Assembly: GCA_903901425.1 (NCBI GenBank) | Contig: CAIURC010000005.1 | Coordinates: 1-64,000, forward strand | Direction of reading: 5' to 3' | Length of the DNA stretch: 64,000 nt | Source of the DNA: an uncultured Spartobacteria bacterium | GTDB taxonomy: Bacteria; Verrucomicrobiota; Verrucomicrobiia; Chthoniobacterales; Chthoniobacteraceae | Shown: piece by piece, positions 34,548 through 44,543 of the stretch | Numbering within the stretch: position 1 is the first letter of the stretch | Layout of the letters: each line of letters begins with the position of its first letter | Notes under the pieces: generated by a model | Database searches by the model: none | Seen by the model: only the letters and a program-made list of their open reading frames with translations | What the model was told of the DNA's origin: nothing | Program-made: the position numbers and the translations under genes

Positions 34548-35374
34548 TTGGTCTCGCCGGTGCTTCTCCCTCTAACCCGCCTGCGGAAACGCAGGCATCG
34601 AACCGGATCCAACCACTCCTCCGATTCCTGACGCTGGTCTGCCTGCTGGGCGGACTCCTGGGAGTTTCTGCTTCAGCCGCGGATCCGGAATCAGCTCTGG
34701 CACGGTTCAAACTCGGCAACGAACACTCCGCTCGGGGCGACTTCAAGGCCGCCATGGGTGCGTATGAGGATTTGGCCCGGAGCGGACCGGTGAGCGCAAA
34801 TCTGTTTTTCAACATCGGCAACACGCACTTTCAAACCGGAAACCTCGGATTGGCTGCGGTTTTTTTCGAGCGAGCTCTCCTGCTTGAACCCGGACATCCG
34901 GAAGCTGAGCACAACCTGCAAGCCACGCTCGAGAAGGCGGGATCCAGTCCGCAGAAAACCCCGCGGGTGATGACCTTCGCACGCCATGCTGCACAGGTGC
35001 AGCCTCAAGGCCTTTGGCCGGTTCTCGGTTCCCTCTCTTTCTGGATCCTTGCCGCGGGCGTTTCAGGCCTCTGGCTTTTCCATTCCAAATCGGCCACGGG
35101 GTTTGCGATCGGCATCGGTCTTTTAGGGGTTTTGACATCTGCGGCCATCGTGCTTGTGCAGTCCACTGAATCGCGCCGGGCGCTGATTATTGCGCCCCAA
35201 ACCGTTGCCCTCTCGGCCCCGGCAGACCGGGCACAGACCGTGATGACGCTGACAGCGGGAGTTCCAGTGCATATACTCTCCGAGCGCGGTCCATGGACCT
35301 ACTGCGAACTTCCAGGCCAATCCAAGGGCTGGATTTCCGCCCCCCAACTCGAACGCGTTTTTCCAGCGCCATGA
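34544..35374 (+). CDS. batE: BatE-like TPR/SH3 membrane protein
   Basis: 276 residues. A signal or anchor (LLRFLTLVCLLGGLLGVSASAADPE), then TPR-like repeats (ALARFKLGNEHSARGDFKAAMGAYEDLARSG, LFFNIGNTHFQTGNLGLAAVFFERAL), then two transmembrane helices (LWPVLGSLSFWILAAGVSGLWLF, FAIGIGLLGVLTSAAIVL). A C-terminal SH3-like domain (TVALSAPADRAQTVMTLTAGVPVHILSE ... WTYCELPGQSKGWI) may bind peptidoglycan or protein. This matches BatE. The start overlaps the batD stop, and the stop overlaps the ATG of the DUF3108-like gene. Confidence 0.85.
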   Translation: MIGLAGASPSNPPAETQASNRIQPLLRFLTLVCLLGGLLGVSASAADPESALARFKLGNEHSARGDFKAAMGAYEDLARSGPVSANLFFNIGNTHFQTGNLGLAAVFFERALLLEPGHPEAEHNLQATLEKAGSSPQKTPRVMTFARHAAQVQPQGLWPVLGSLSFWILAAGVSGLWLFHSKSATGFAIGIGLLGVLTSAAIVLVQSTESRRALIIAPQTVALSAPADRAQTVMTLTAGVPVHILSERGPWTYCELPGQSKGWISAPQLERVFPAP

Positions 35375-36234
35375 GCATTTTGAGAGGGGCCACTCGCAAC
35401 CGGGCAACCCCTCGACTCTGCGGGCTCCAAATTTTGGCTCTTCTAGTTTCCACAACGGCGTCCTTTGGATCCCCTCCAAAAAATACCCCGTCTTGGGTCC
35501 ACAACCTGTCGTCCCCGGAACCGGGTCCGTTCAAGCCCGCCTCACACCCGCCCCTCTCTGCATTCGATTTTGGCTGGGCCTTTCTCCATGCCGGCACCGG
35601 CACGGCCAAAATCAGCGTGTCCTCAGGCAACCAGATCCAAATGGAAGCAACAGCGCATACCGAAGGCGCTGTTCGCTCCCTGTTCCGAATTGACGCCCAT
35701 TTCCACTGTCTTGCCTCCGCACGCTCGCTCCGCCCCGTGGAAGCCCGGCAGACCGAAGCCTACGCTGACGAATCGCTCGAAACCGTCCTCCACTTTGACC
35801 CGGACGGCGTCGTGCGCCGTAGAAGTTCCGTCCCAGTCCCGAAAAAAGGGACCGGGAAACCCAAACGTTTTGCATTCACGCCGCTCTTTGAACCCTTCAC
35901 CGCCTACCTCTGGCTCCGGTCCCAGCCGAACCGCCCCGGAGACACCCATCAACTGGTGATTTACGCCGGCGCAGACCCCTTTCTGCTCCGCGCGAGCGTC
36001 CAACCCAGGGAACACGTCCTCGTCGGATCCGCCCTAACCCCGGCCATCCGGATCAACCTGGAGTTCTCCGCCCTCGACCGCTCACTCCAGACTGCCCCCT
36101 ACCGCAAGTGCAAGAGTGCCAGCCTCTGGATCTCGGACTCCGCCGCCCGCAGACTCCTCAGGGCTGAGGCCGACATTTTCATTGGAAAAATCTGGCTCCA
36201 ACTCCAACCGCCCCCCGTCAAGGGACCTCCTTAA
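35371..36234 (+). CDS. DUF3108-like exported protein at the end of the Bat operon
   Basis: 287 residues with a signal peptide (LCGLQILALLVSTTASFG). The mature part is a beta-rich domain like DUF3108: AFDFGWAFLHAGTGTAKISVS, LFRIDAHFHCLASARSLRPVEARQTEAYADES, then an HQLVIYAGADPFLLRASV part and AEADIFIGKIWLQLQP at the end. Function is unknown. The start is in an ATGA overlap with batE, so it is translationally linked to that operon. The frame is open from 35293, but ATG 35371 gives the signal peptide. It is convergent with the peptidoglycan-binding gene and overlaps it by 17 bases. Confidence 0.7.
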   Translation: MSILRGATRNRATPRLCGLQILALLVSTTASFGSPPKNTPSWVHNLSSPEPGPFKPASHPPLSAFDFGWAFLHAGTGTAKISVSSGNQIQMEATAHTEGAVRSLFRIDAHFHCLASARSLRPVEARQTEAYADESLETVLHFDPDGVVRRRSSVPVPKKGTGKPKRFAFTPLFEPFTAYLWLRSQPNRPGDTHQLVIYAGADPFLLRASVQPREHVLVGSALTPAIRINLEFSALDRSLQTAPYRKCKSASLWISDSAARRLLRAEADIFIGKIWLQLQPPPVKGPP

Positions 36235-37012
36235 AAACAGCCCTCGATTCTGTACGCCGGGCCACAGGCGCCGCACGCATCCCCGGAAGCATCTCCATGC
36301 GCTGCAATGTCCTTAAATCCAGACACCCGCTCAATCCTAGACCGCGGCTCCTCTGATACCCCAATACCGCCTCCCCAAACTCGGGTGTCACCGCCCCATG
36401 AAGTTTTCCCCGGTAAAACCCGCGCTGGCTGAGGATATCTTGCGCCCGGTGAACCACCAAAGCCTGCACCTCCAGGGGCGCCCGCTCATACGGTGTCCCC
36501 GCCAGGGTTCGGCCGTATTCCTCCCTGGGATCCGATGCCGGGTAACTCCGCCGCAACGCACCCCCGGCCGATCCAACACCCGCTTCCGGCATGGGAACAC
36601 GCTCCGCCTTTACCACCGGTCGGTCCGCCTCCGGAGGAACCGGGACCGAATCTGGAACGGGCTCGCGGAGGGGCTTGCGAACGGACTCAGGCAGGGGCTC
36701 CCGGCCGGGTTGCCCAGGACCGCCCTCGCCCGGGATACCCTCCAACCCCAAGGACTCCGTGGTTTCCTGCGAAAGTTTGCCTGTCACCTCCAATCCCTGA
36801 CGGATCTGGTACCTCCGGATCGCCCCGGACAGAGCCGGCGTTTCCTTTCCATCCACAGGACCAGAATAAAAACCCATTTCCTTCAACCGCTCAGCCGCCT
36901 GCTGGACCTTCAGGCTGCCCTCCTCCCCAAAAACACCCTGAGCCACGCTCAAGAAACCCGATAAGACCAACCCCCAGATCGCCCACCAGCGCCGGAATTT
37001 TTGTTCTTTCAT
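36218..37012 (-). CDS. exported protein with two peptidoglycan-binding domains
   Basis: 264 residues with a signal peptide (WWAIWGLVLSGFLSVAQGVFG). Two PG_binding_1-type repeats frame a Pro/Arg/Glu-rich linker. The first is VQQAAERLKEMGFYSGPVDGKETPALSGAIRRYQIRQGLEVTGKL. The second is AQDILSQRGFYRGKLHGAVTPEFGEAVLGYQRSRGLGLSG. The layout suggests attachment to cell-wall peptidoglycan in the periplasm. No catalytic domain is evident, so a structural or adaptor role is likely. It is convergent with the DUF3108 gene and divergent from the LysM gene. Confidence 0.82.
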   Translation of the reverse strand: MKEQKFRRWWAIWGLVLSGFLSVAQGVFGEEGSLKVQQAAERLKEMGFYSGPVDGKETPALSGAIRRYQIRQGLEVTGKLSQETTESLGLEGIPGEGGPGQPGREPLPESVRKPLREPVPDSVPVPPEADRPVVKAERVPMPEAGVGSAGGALRRSYPASDPREEYGRTLAGTPYERAPLEVQALVVHRAQDILSQRGFYRGKLHGAVTPEFGEAVLGYQRSRGLGLSGCLDLRTLQRMEMLPGMRAAPVARRTESRAVFKEVP

Positions 37013-37241
37013 AAATGTTCACGCCAAAGGCCTTGAGGAGATCAGACGCACCCCACCACAGCACACACCTGCCCCGCTGCGGATGGATTCAAAATATCAC
37101 ACGATCCATCTCCCAGCACGGACGGATTTCACCCGTTTTCATTCAATCGATGGACCGGGATTTCATTTGGACCTCCCGCCACCACACGACCGCCGCCGGA
37201 AGCCTTGCCTTTCCCCTCTAAAAATAAGAATCTCCGCAGGC

Positions 37242-37826
37242 ATGCGCCTCCTCGCGTTCTGCTGCTGGCTAATGATCGCCGCTCCACCCGCCGTGGAATC
37301 TCAGGAAACCGCCGCAGAGACTCCAGAGCTCAGTTCCCTCCGGGCACTGCTCGAACAGCAGACGCGTCAACTCAACAGCCTGCAAGACCGGGTACTCCGT
37401 CTTCAGGAAATGGTTGCACTGCTGCTCGCACGCCCCACCACATCGGCAGCCTCCCCTCTGGCCAATCCGGCAGCTCCAACAGCCCCGACGGCCCCAACAG
37501 CCAGTGCATCCTCCGTGGACCCCGGCTCCGGGCACTCTTCTACGGCTCCAACCCTCCCTCCAGCCCTGTCCACCTCCAGTCCGGCACTGGCTCCCGGAAC
37601 GACTTCGCCTCAGCCCCCCAGTCCCCTGTCACCGCCTGAAGCCAGCCAGCCAGCCGCCCATGTCCCCCAGCATCTCGTGGAAAAAGGACAAACCCTCATC
37701 TCCATCGCCAGACAGCACGGTGTCTCGGTTTCGGACCTCCAGAAACTCAACAAAATCGAAGACGTGAAGAAACTGCAGGTCGGACAACGTCTCCTACTCC
37801 CCTACCCCACCCAGAAAACGCCCTGA
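37242..37826 (+). CDS. LysM-domain exported protein
   Basis: 194 residues. The signal peptide (MRLLAFCCWLMIAAPP) is followed by a coiled-coil segment (LSSLRALLEQQTRQLNSLQDRVLRLQEMV), a Pro/Ala/Thr/Ser-rich linker of about 70 residues, and a C-terminal LysM domain (HLVEKGQTLISIARQHGVSVSDLQKLNKI ... LQVGQRLLLP) for peptidoglycan binding. The frame opens at 37083, but ATG 37242 begins the signal peptide. The coiled coil suggests that it oligomerises. It is adjacent to, and divergent from, another peptidoglycan-binding gene. Confidence 0.82.
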   Translation: MRLLAFCCWLMIAAPPAVESQETAAETPELSSLRALLEQQTRQLNSLQDRVLRLQEMVALLLARPTTSAASPLANPAAPTAPTAPTASASSVDPGSGHSSTAPTLPPALSTSSPALAPGTTSPQPPSPLSPPEASQPAAHVPQHLVEKGQTLISIARQHGVSVSDLQKLNKIEDVKKLQVGQRLLLPYPTQKTP

Positions 37827-37996
37827 TTCCTTTGCCTTCCCCTCGCCGGCCCTCTCGGGAACCCGCCGCCCCATGGGATGCTCTCCAAGATTTCCCCCTC
37901 GGTGCTACCCCTGGGTCGACCAGGCGGGAATCCCCGGTTTCCAAAGCGCGGGGTTGACTCCAGCCCCGTTCTGCCCCCTGAATTCAATCCCCTCCT

Positions 37997-38506
37997 ATGG
38001 ACGAATCCCACCAATGGTACCTGCACAAAGCCGCCGACGGTCAGGTTTTTGGCCCAGTCTCGCTTGAACAACTCCAGTTCTGGGCGGATCAGGCTCAGAT
38101 CTCCCCCCTCGACAAGGTTTCCAACAACGGCACCAGTTGGTTGCGCGCCCCCATGCTGGAGGACCTCCACATGGACTACCTCGTAGAGGTCGCCCCGGAC
38201 CAACTCTATGGCCCAACCACGCGGGGCACCATCCGCGAGTTCATCGCCGCCGGCGAAATCACCGGCGATGCTCTGGTCACCAACTGTTGTTCGGGCAAAG
38301 AATCCGCTGCCGACGATCTGGTTGGCCCCCTGCCCAACTCCGAAATGTCGCCCCCGGCCAGAAACAGCATCCGGGTCAACCTCCAGCAGCGCATCCGGGA
38401 ACTCGAGGAACTCCTCGTCACCGAACGGCGGAACCGCGAAATGGCCGAACATCTGGTTGAAAAGCTCGAGACGCAGCTTTCCGAACTCCGGGAAGCGCGA
38501 CGCTGA
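37997..38506 (+). CDS. GYF_2-domain protein with coiled-coil C-terminus
   Basis: 169 residues, no signal peptide. Residues 5-55 (WYLHKAADGQVFGPVSLEQLQFWADQAQISPLDKV) and 60-105 (DYLVEVAPDQLYGPTTRGTIREFIAAGEIT) are two GYF_2 (DUF4339) repeats with the WYL/DQLYGP pattern, which usually bind proline-rich peptides. The tail (RIRELEELLVTERRNREMAEHLVEKLETQLSELREARR) is a coiled coil. It may act as an adaptor. It is convergent with the host-attachment-like gene, with eight bases between them. Confidence 0.78.
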   Translation: MDESHQWYLHKAADGQVFGPVSLEQLQFWADQAQISPLDKVSNNGTSWLRAPMLEDLHMDYLVEVAPDQLYGPTTRGTIREFIAAGEITGDALVTNCCSGKESAADDLVGPLPNSEMSPPARNSIRVNLQQRIRELEELLVTERRNREMAEHLVEKLETQLSELREARR

Positions 38507-38514
38507 CCCCCCTT

Positions 38515-39111
38515 TCAACCGGCGCCCCGCCCTCCCCGGGACATCCACAGGGCCAGCCTCGGGAAATGGCCCGGCAACTCGGCCTGAAGCACCCGCACCA
38601 AGTTGCGCGGGACCACCTCCAAAAGCCGGCCCCGCACCTCCGGGTCCAACTCCCTGAGGACACCCGCTTCCAGCTCGCCCGGCAATGCCAGACACCAGCG
38701 GGCAGGCCTCAGCTGCCCCATCCAGACGTTGAGCCGCCTCCCCAGTGCCCGGGCCGCTCGCCGGCCTGCCTCCAGATCCAGGTGCCGGTCGGGCATGGAT
38801 CCCTGCCTCCGGTGGAACCCGGCCGCACCCGGGGGCGCAAAGGCCCCAGGCTCCGCGCTGTAAACCGCAGAATCCGGCAGCCGCGCATCGGGGAACACCT
38901 GGGCAGCCATCAGGGCCACCCGGGGCCAGCGTCCAGCCCGTTCCACCCGGTAGATCCTCAGGTTGCCACGGTCCAGCACGGCCACCGCCCATGCCCGCCC
39001 CTTCCCCATCGCCCGCCCACCCAGTTCAGAAGCCTGCACACCGCCCCCCGCTTCCCCCGGCACCAACTCCAAATCCGTGCCCACCCCAGGCCCACTCGAT
39101 TTTGTCCTCAT
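38515..39111 (-). CDS. host-attachment-protein-like (PF10116-type) protein
   Basis: 198 residues, no signal peptide or membrane segment. The central part (WAVAVLDRGNLRIYRVE) and the C-terminus (LNVWMGQLRPARWCLALPGELEAGVLRELDPEVRGRLLEVVPRNLVRVL) follow the pattern of the protein-required-for-attachment family: a strand with a variable nucleotide or adhesin pocket, then a helix pair. The family name comes from plant-host adhesion, and the molecular function is not settled. The ATG at 39111 is favoured by GGAGG eight bases upstream (39120-39124); the frame is open to 39204. Confidence 0.55.
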   Translation of the reverse strand: MRTKSSGPGVGTDLELVPGEAGGGVQASELGGRAMGKGRAWAVAVLDRGNLRIYRVERAGRWPRVALMAAQVFPDARLPDSAVYSAEPGAFAPPGAAGFHRRQGSMPDRHLDLEAGRRAARALGRRLNVWMGQLRPARWCLALPGELEAGVLRELDPEVRGRLLEVVPRNLVRVLQAELPGHFPRLALWMSRGGRGAG

Positions 39112-39505
39112 TTGAGCATCCTCCATTTTTCCCCCTGTTCCATTCCCGAACCCGGTTCGTCCTCCCCGCCATGTTCGTCCCCGTTGATCACCGCTCATGC
39201 CCATCCTCCCCGGCTTCTTTCTGGTTTACTTCCTCCAGACTGACTTCCTCCGGCCCAAGCTTCCCCGGACCGTTTCTGACCGGGAAGGTTTGGTCCAGCC
39301 CACTAAGTTTACTGAATTCACAAGCTAGAGTTCACGATCTAGGCGGACATGCGCCCCCCCCTTCCCTGAAGACCTACGAAAACAGCCCCCGAGACGGACG
39401 CGTGCCCGGCCCAGTTTTTTTCGAGGACCAGACCCTCCGCCCAAGCGCCACCCAAAAAATCCTGCCCGCTTGACCTCAGGCCGCCCCCCTCGTTTCATCC
39501 CAGCC
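39112..39505. other. intergenic region, no gene found
   Basis: 394 bases between the divergent host-attachment-like and TIM-barrel genes. It holds a bulged hairpin (39260-39287, CTTCCCCGG ... CCGGGAAG) that lacks a T-run and an AT-rich patch with two TTCAC repeats at 39316-39335. I see no ORF with coding character. Promoters for both flanking genes should lie here, but no strong sigma-70 boxes are visible. Confidence 0.4.
39120..39124 (-). promoter_or_regulatory. strong Shine-Dalgarno (GGAGG) of the host-attachment-like gene
   Basis: A perfect GGAGG, eight bases upstream of the ATG at 39111. It is unusual here because most genes in this window lack such a site, and it decides between the several possible starts of this gene. 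Confidence 0.7.
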
Positions 39506-40615
39506 ATGCCCACCCCCAGCGTTGCACGTCCTCCCATGCACCGGCGCGGTTTCATTCAAACCCTCGCCGGATCCGCCACCGCCTGTATTCTGCCCCGTGC
39601 CGCAACCGCCGCAACTGGCGCTCCCACGGAACGGCTCCTTCTCGGCATGGACAATTTCGCAGTCCGCGCCATGGGCTGGAAAGCCGGCGAACTCCTCGAG
39701 TACGCCGCCGGCCTGAAACTTGACACCCTCCTCATCTCGGACCTCGAGGCCTATTCCTCTCTGGATGAAGGCTACCTGCGCGAACTGCGAGCACAAGCCG
39801 GCCAGCTTCAGGTCCAGATTTATGCGGGGTCTTGGAGCATCTGCCCCTCATCTGTCCGCTTCAAAAACCAGTGGGGAACAGCTGAGGAACACCTTCGCAT
39901 CGGCATCCGGGTTGCCCGCGCTTTGGGCTCCCCGGTTTTCCGCGTGATCCTCGGCGGGGCCGACGACCGGAAGACGCCCGGCGGCATCCGGGCCCGGATC
40001 GCTGACACCGTCCAGGTTCTGAAGGCCTGCGAGACCCAGGCACGCGACGCCGGTGTCCGGATCGCTGTGGAAAACCACGCCGGCGACATGCACTCGTGGG
40101 AATTGCTTGAACTCATTGAAAAAGCGGGACCGGCATTTGTCGGGGCGAACATTGACTCGGGCAACAGCACATGGACCCTTGAGGATCCGATGGATGTGCT
40201 CGAGAGGCTGGGACCGCATGTGGTGTGCTCCAGTCTCAGGGACAACATGATCTGGGACACGGAGGATGGCGCCAGCATTGCTTGGACAGCAGCTGGGGAG
40301 GGTCTCATGGATTGGAAATCCTACACCACCCGGTGGCGGCAGCTTTGCCCCCAAGTCCCCATCCAGATCGAAACCATCTCGGGTTTTTCCCGGAATTTCC
40401 CCTACAAAAAAGCCGAGTTCTGGCAGCACTACGAAAAGCGTCCAGAAGCGATGGCCGGGTTTGAAGCGATGGCCCGACGCGGCCGCCCGATTCCTGGGTT
40501 TAAAGCCCCCGAAGGCCCCGGAAAAAAACAGGCCGAACAGGAATTTCAGAAGGGCGAACTGGAGCGCTCCATCCGTTATCTCCGGGAAACCATCGGCCTC
40601 GGCCGCAAAGCCTGA
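39506..40615 (+). CDS. TAT-exported sugar phosphate isomerase/epimerase-like TIM barrel
   Basis: About 369 residues. The N-terminus MHRRGFIQTLAGSATACILPRAATAA is a twin-arginine-like signal. The body is a TIM barrel of the AP_endonuc_2 family, with metal-ligand segments IAVENHAGDMHS, VGANIDSGNSTW, VCSSLRDNMIW and IQIETISG. The protein is probably a periplasmic sugar isomerase or epimerase, common in verrucomicrobia. The frame opens at a TTG at 39470. ATG 39506 is used here, and ATG 39536 (MHRRGF) is equally possible. It is followed after seven bases by the farnesyl diphosphate synthase gene. Confidence 0.75.
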   Translation: MPTPSVARPPMHRRGFIQTLAGSATACILPRAATAATGAPTERLLLGMDNFAVRAMGWKAGELLEYAAGLKLDTLLISDLEAYSSLDEGYLRELRAQAGQLQVQIYAGSWSICPSSVRFKNQWGTAEEHLRIGIRVARALGSPVFRVILGGADDRKTPGGIRARIADTVQVLKACETQARDAGVRIAVENHAGDMHSWELLELIEKAGPAFVGANIDSGNSTWTLEDPMDVLERLGPHVVCSSLRDNMIWDTEDGASIAWTAAGEGLMDWKSYTTRWRQLCPQVPIQIETISGFSRNFPYKKAEFWQHYEKRPEAMAGFEAMARRGRPIPGFKAPEGPGKKQAEQEFQKGELERSIRYLRETIGLGRKA

Positions 40616-40622
40616 ACGTTCC

Positions 40623-41525
40623 ATGCCTGAAGCCAGCCAGACCGTTTCACTCCCCGCGTACCTGAAAAAAACCGGCGCATTGGTCGACCGGGCACTCCAG
40701 CGGTTTTTGCCGCGTGCCACGGTCAGATCCGGAACGCTGCATGAGGCGATGCGCTACAGCATTTTTGCGGGCGGCAAACGATTGCGGCCAATCCTGAGCG
40801 TGGCCGCCGCCGAATCCTGCGGCGGACCCCCCGGGAACGCGTTGCCCGCCGCGTGTGCGGTGGAATGCATCCACACCTACTCGCTGATCCATGATGATCT
40901 CCCCTGCATGGATGACGATGACCTCCGCAGAGGACGCCCCACCAACCACAAAGTCTACGGGGAAGGCATCGCGGTTCTGGCTGGTGACGCCCTGCTCACC
41001 ATCGCATTTGAAATCCTGGCCCAGTCCCCAGGCACGTCCCGCTACCCGGTCGCAGCCCAGATCCGCGAACTGGCTGTCGCAGCAGGGAGCCGCTGGCTGA
41101 TTGCCGGTCAGGTGCTGGACTTGGAGGGCGAAGGCCAACCCGTGACGACAGACGCGCTCCGCTTTATCCACCAGTCCAAAACCGCGGCGCTCCTCACCGC
41201 GTCCCTCCGTTTGGGTGCGATGTCCGCCAATGCCACGCCTCTGCAACTCAGGCAACTCACCCAGTTTGGTCAGGCACTCGGACTCGCCTTCCAAGTGATA
41301 GACGACATTCTTGACGTGACACAGACCACGGAAAAACTGGGCAAGACCGCTGGGAAAGACGTGGCGGCGACCAAAGCCACCTACCCCGCTCTGATCGGCC
41401 TCGAAGCTTCCCGAAAGGAAGCGCATCGGCTCACCAAAAAGGCGCTTCTGGCGCTCAAACCTCTGGGGAACAGAGCCAGCCGGCTCCGGGAAATCGCGCA
41501 TTACCTCCTGGACCGCGAATACTGA
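40623..41525 (+). CDS. ispA: farnesyl/geranyl diphosphate synthase (polyprenyl synthetase)
   Basis: A 300-residue prenyltransferase. It condenses IPP with DMAPP/GPP, making farnesyl or geranylgeranyl diphosphate for quinone, carotenoid or undecaprenol synthesis. The first aspartate-rich motif DDLPCMDDDD begins at D91 and the second, DDILD, at D227, with GGKRLRP, GKDVAATKATYP and LAGDALL also conserved. The GKD.A.TK.TYP pattern is typical of IspA. The frame is open upstream to 40266, inside the TIM-barrel gene, but ATG 40623 starts a normal protein seven bases after that gene's stop. The two may be co-transcribed. Confidence 0.92.
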   Translation: MPEASQTVSLPAYLKKTGALVDRALQRFLPRATVRSGTLHEAMRYSIFAGGKRLRPILSVAAAESCGGPPGNALPAACAVECIHTYSLIHDDLPCMDDDDLRRGRPTNHKVYGEGIAVLAGDALLTIAFEILAQSPGTSRYPVAAQIRELAVAAGSRWLIAGQVLDLEGEGQPVTTDALRFIHQSKTAALLTASLRLGAMSANATPLQLRQLTQFGQALGLAFQVIDDILDVTQTTEKLGKTAGKDVAATKATYPALIGLEASRKEAHRLTKKALLALKPLGNRASRLREIAHYLLDREY

Positions 41526-41869
41526 TTGCTTAGCCATCCGACTCGGCCCCAAAAACTGCCCCCAACTTCCCCCCCCTGTCCTCCACCCGCATTCTGCCTG
41601 AAAAAAGGGGTGTTTTTGAAATTCGACGCCTCCAGCGGTTGACGAAAAGTGTTTTTTTGTCAGGGTGGAGAGGGTTTCTGAGCAGAAACTGAAGCAGACT
41701 GGCCCGCGGGGCCTCGGGTCCCGGGCAGGTCTCGGAAGTTTTTGGAAAGGAACCTCGCGGGTTTTTCCTCGGGGGAACCGTTTCTTCTGGCTTCAAGCCG
41801 GAGAACCGATTTTCTGATGAAATTCCCCGTCCGCCTGAAACGTCCAAAGCACCGAAACCCTGATTCCCT
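41526..41869. other. sdh upstream region
   Basis: A 344-base region before sdhC. It contains a TTGACG hexamer (41639-41644) without a good -10 partner, an inverted repeat (41674-41689), a smaller hairpin GGCTT-C-AAGCC near 41790, and a short leader ORF (41817-41873) that overlaps the sdhC start. No other coding sequence is seen. Confidence 0.5.
41674..41689. repeat. inverted repeat GTTTCTG-AG-CAGAAAC
   Basis: Two 7-base arms with a two-base centre, a form typical of a dimeric regulator site. It lies 180 bases upstream of sdhC, which makes it a candidate operator, but nothing shows binding. Confidence 0.5.
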
Positions 41870-41873
41870 GTGA
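41817..41873 (+). CDS. possible 18-residue leader peptide overlapping sdhC
   Basis: ATG 41817 opens the short frame [18 protein letters not shown], very basic (three Lys and four Arg in 18 residues), and its stop TGA (41871-41873) overlaps the GTG start of sdhC (41870-41872). A GGAG about 7-11 bases before would be expected; GGAGA is about 13 bases away, so translation is uncertain. Such GTGA overlaps suggest translational coupling. It may also be a chance open frame. Confidence 0.3.
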   Translation: MKFPVRLKRPKHRNPDSL

Positions 41874-42553
41874 AATTCCTCGCATCCTTCTACGGTTCCT
41901 CCATCGGAAAAAAATGGGTGGTGGCCCTGACCGGCCTGATGCTGGTGGGCTATGTGGTCGGCCACTTGGTCGGCAACCTCCAGATTTTTGCCGGCCCAGA
42001 ACAGATCAACCAGTATGCCGCGATGCTCCACAGCATGCCCAAGGCGCTCTGGGTGATCCGGGCCGTGTTGATTGCAGGCCTCTTTCTGCACGTATTCACG
42101 ACGCTTAAGCTTGCTGCGGAAAACAAGGCAGCCAAGGCCCGGCAGAACGAGCGCCGGGCATCCACTGCGCCCAAGCCTGCAAAAAAGACGATGGTGCTCA
42201 GCGGCTTGGTCCTTCTCTCCTTTATCGTCTACCACCTCCTCCATTTCACGGTGCGTTCCACCGATCCCCGCTTCCACAGCCTGCCCCGTGGTGAGCACGA
42301 TGTTCACACCATGGTGATCCTTGGCTTTCAGAACCCGCTGGTGTCTGGTTTCTACCTCCTCTCGGTGTTTCTGCTCTGCATGCACCTCAGCCACGGACTT
42401 CAGAGCGTCCTCCAGACGCTCGGGATCAACAGCAAGTCCCTGCGCGACACCCTGAACAAAGGCGGTCAGACCGTCTCTTGGATCCTGTTTGCGGGCTACG
42501 CATCCATCCCCGTGGCTGTCCTGCTCAATAAACTCACCGTGGTTGCTCCTTAA
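41870..42553 (+). CDS. sdhC: succinate dehydrogenase cytochrome b558 subunit (Bacteroidetes-type)
   Basis: A 227-residue integral membrane heme b subunit of the TIGR02046 b558-type family. Five helices are visible: [82 protein letters not shown] and [18 protein letters not shown]. Histidines in [21 protein letters not shown] and CMHLSHG are likely heme and quinone ligands. It anchors SdhA/SdhB to the inner membrane and passes electrons to quinone. There is one membrane subunit, as in Bacteroidetes and other PVC members. It begins at GTG 41870. SdhA follows 73 bases later. Confidence 0.93.
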   Translation: MKFLASFYGSSIGKKWVVALTGLMLVGYVVGHLVGNLQIFAGPEQINQYAAMLHSMPKALWVIRAVLIAGLFLHVFTTLKLAAENKAAKARQNERRASTAPKPAKKTMVLSGLVLLSFIVYHLLHFTVRSTDPRFHSLPRGEHDVHTMVILGFQNPLVSGFYLLSVFLLCMHLSHGLQSVLQTLGINSKSLRDTLNKGGQTVSWILFAGYASIPVAVLLNKLTVVAP

Positions 42554-42626
42554 CCCCCCACGGATACCGCATCCACTCCTTCCGCTGATTGCCAACCAAC
42601 GCCTTCCCGAACCCCTTGACGTAACC

Positions 42627-44539
<1,913 letters not shown>

Positions 44540-44543
<4 letters not shown>

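Noticed and set aside
41639-41662. TTGACG as an sdh promoter
   Set aside because: No acceptable -10 hexamer lies 16-18 bases downstream.
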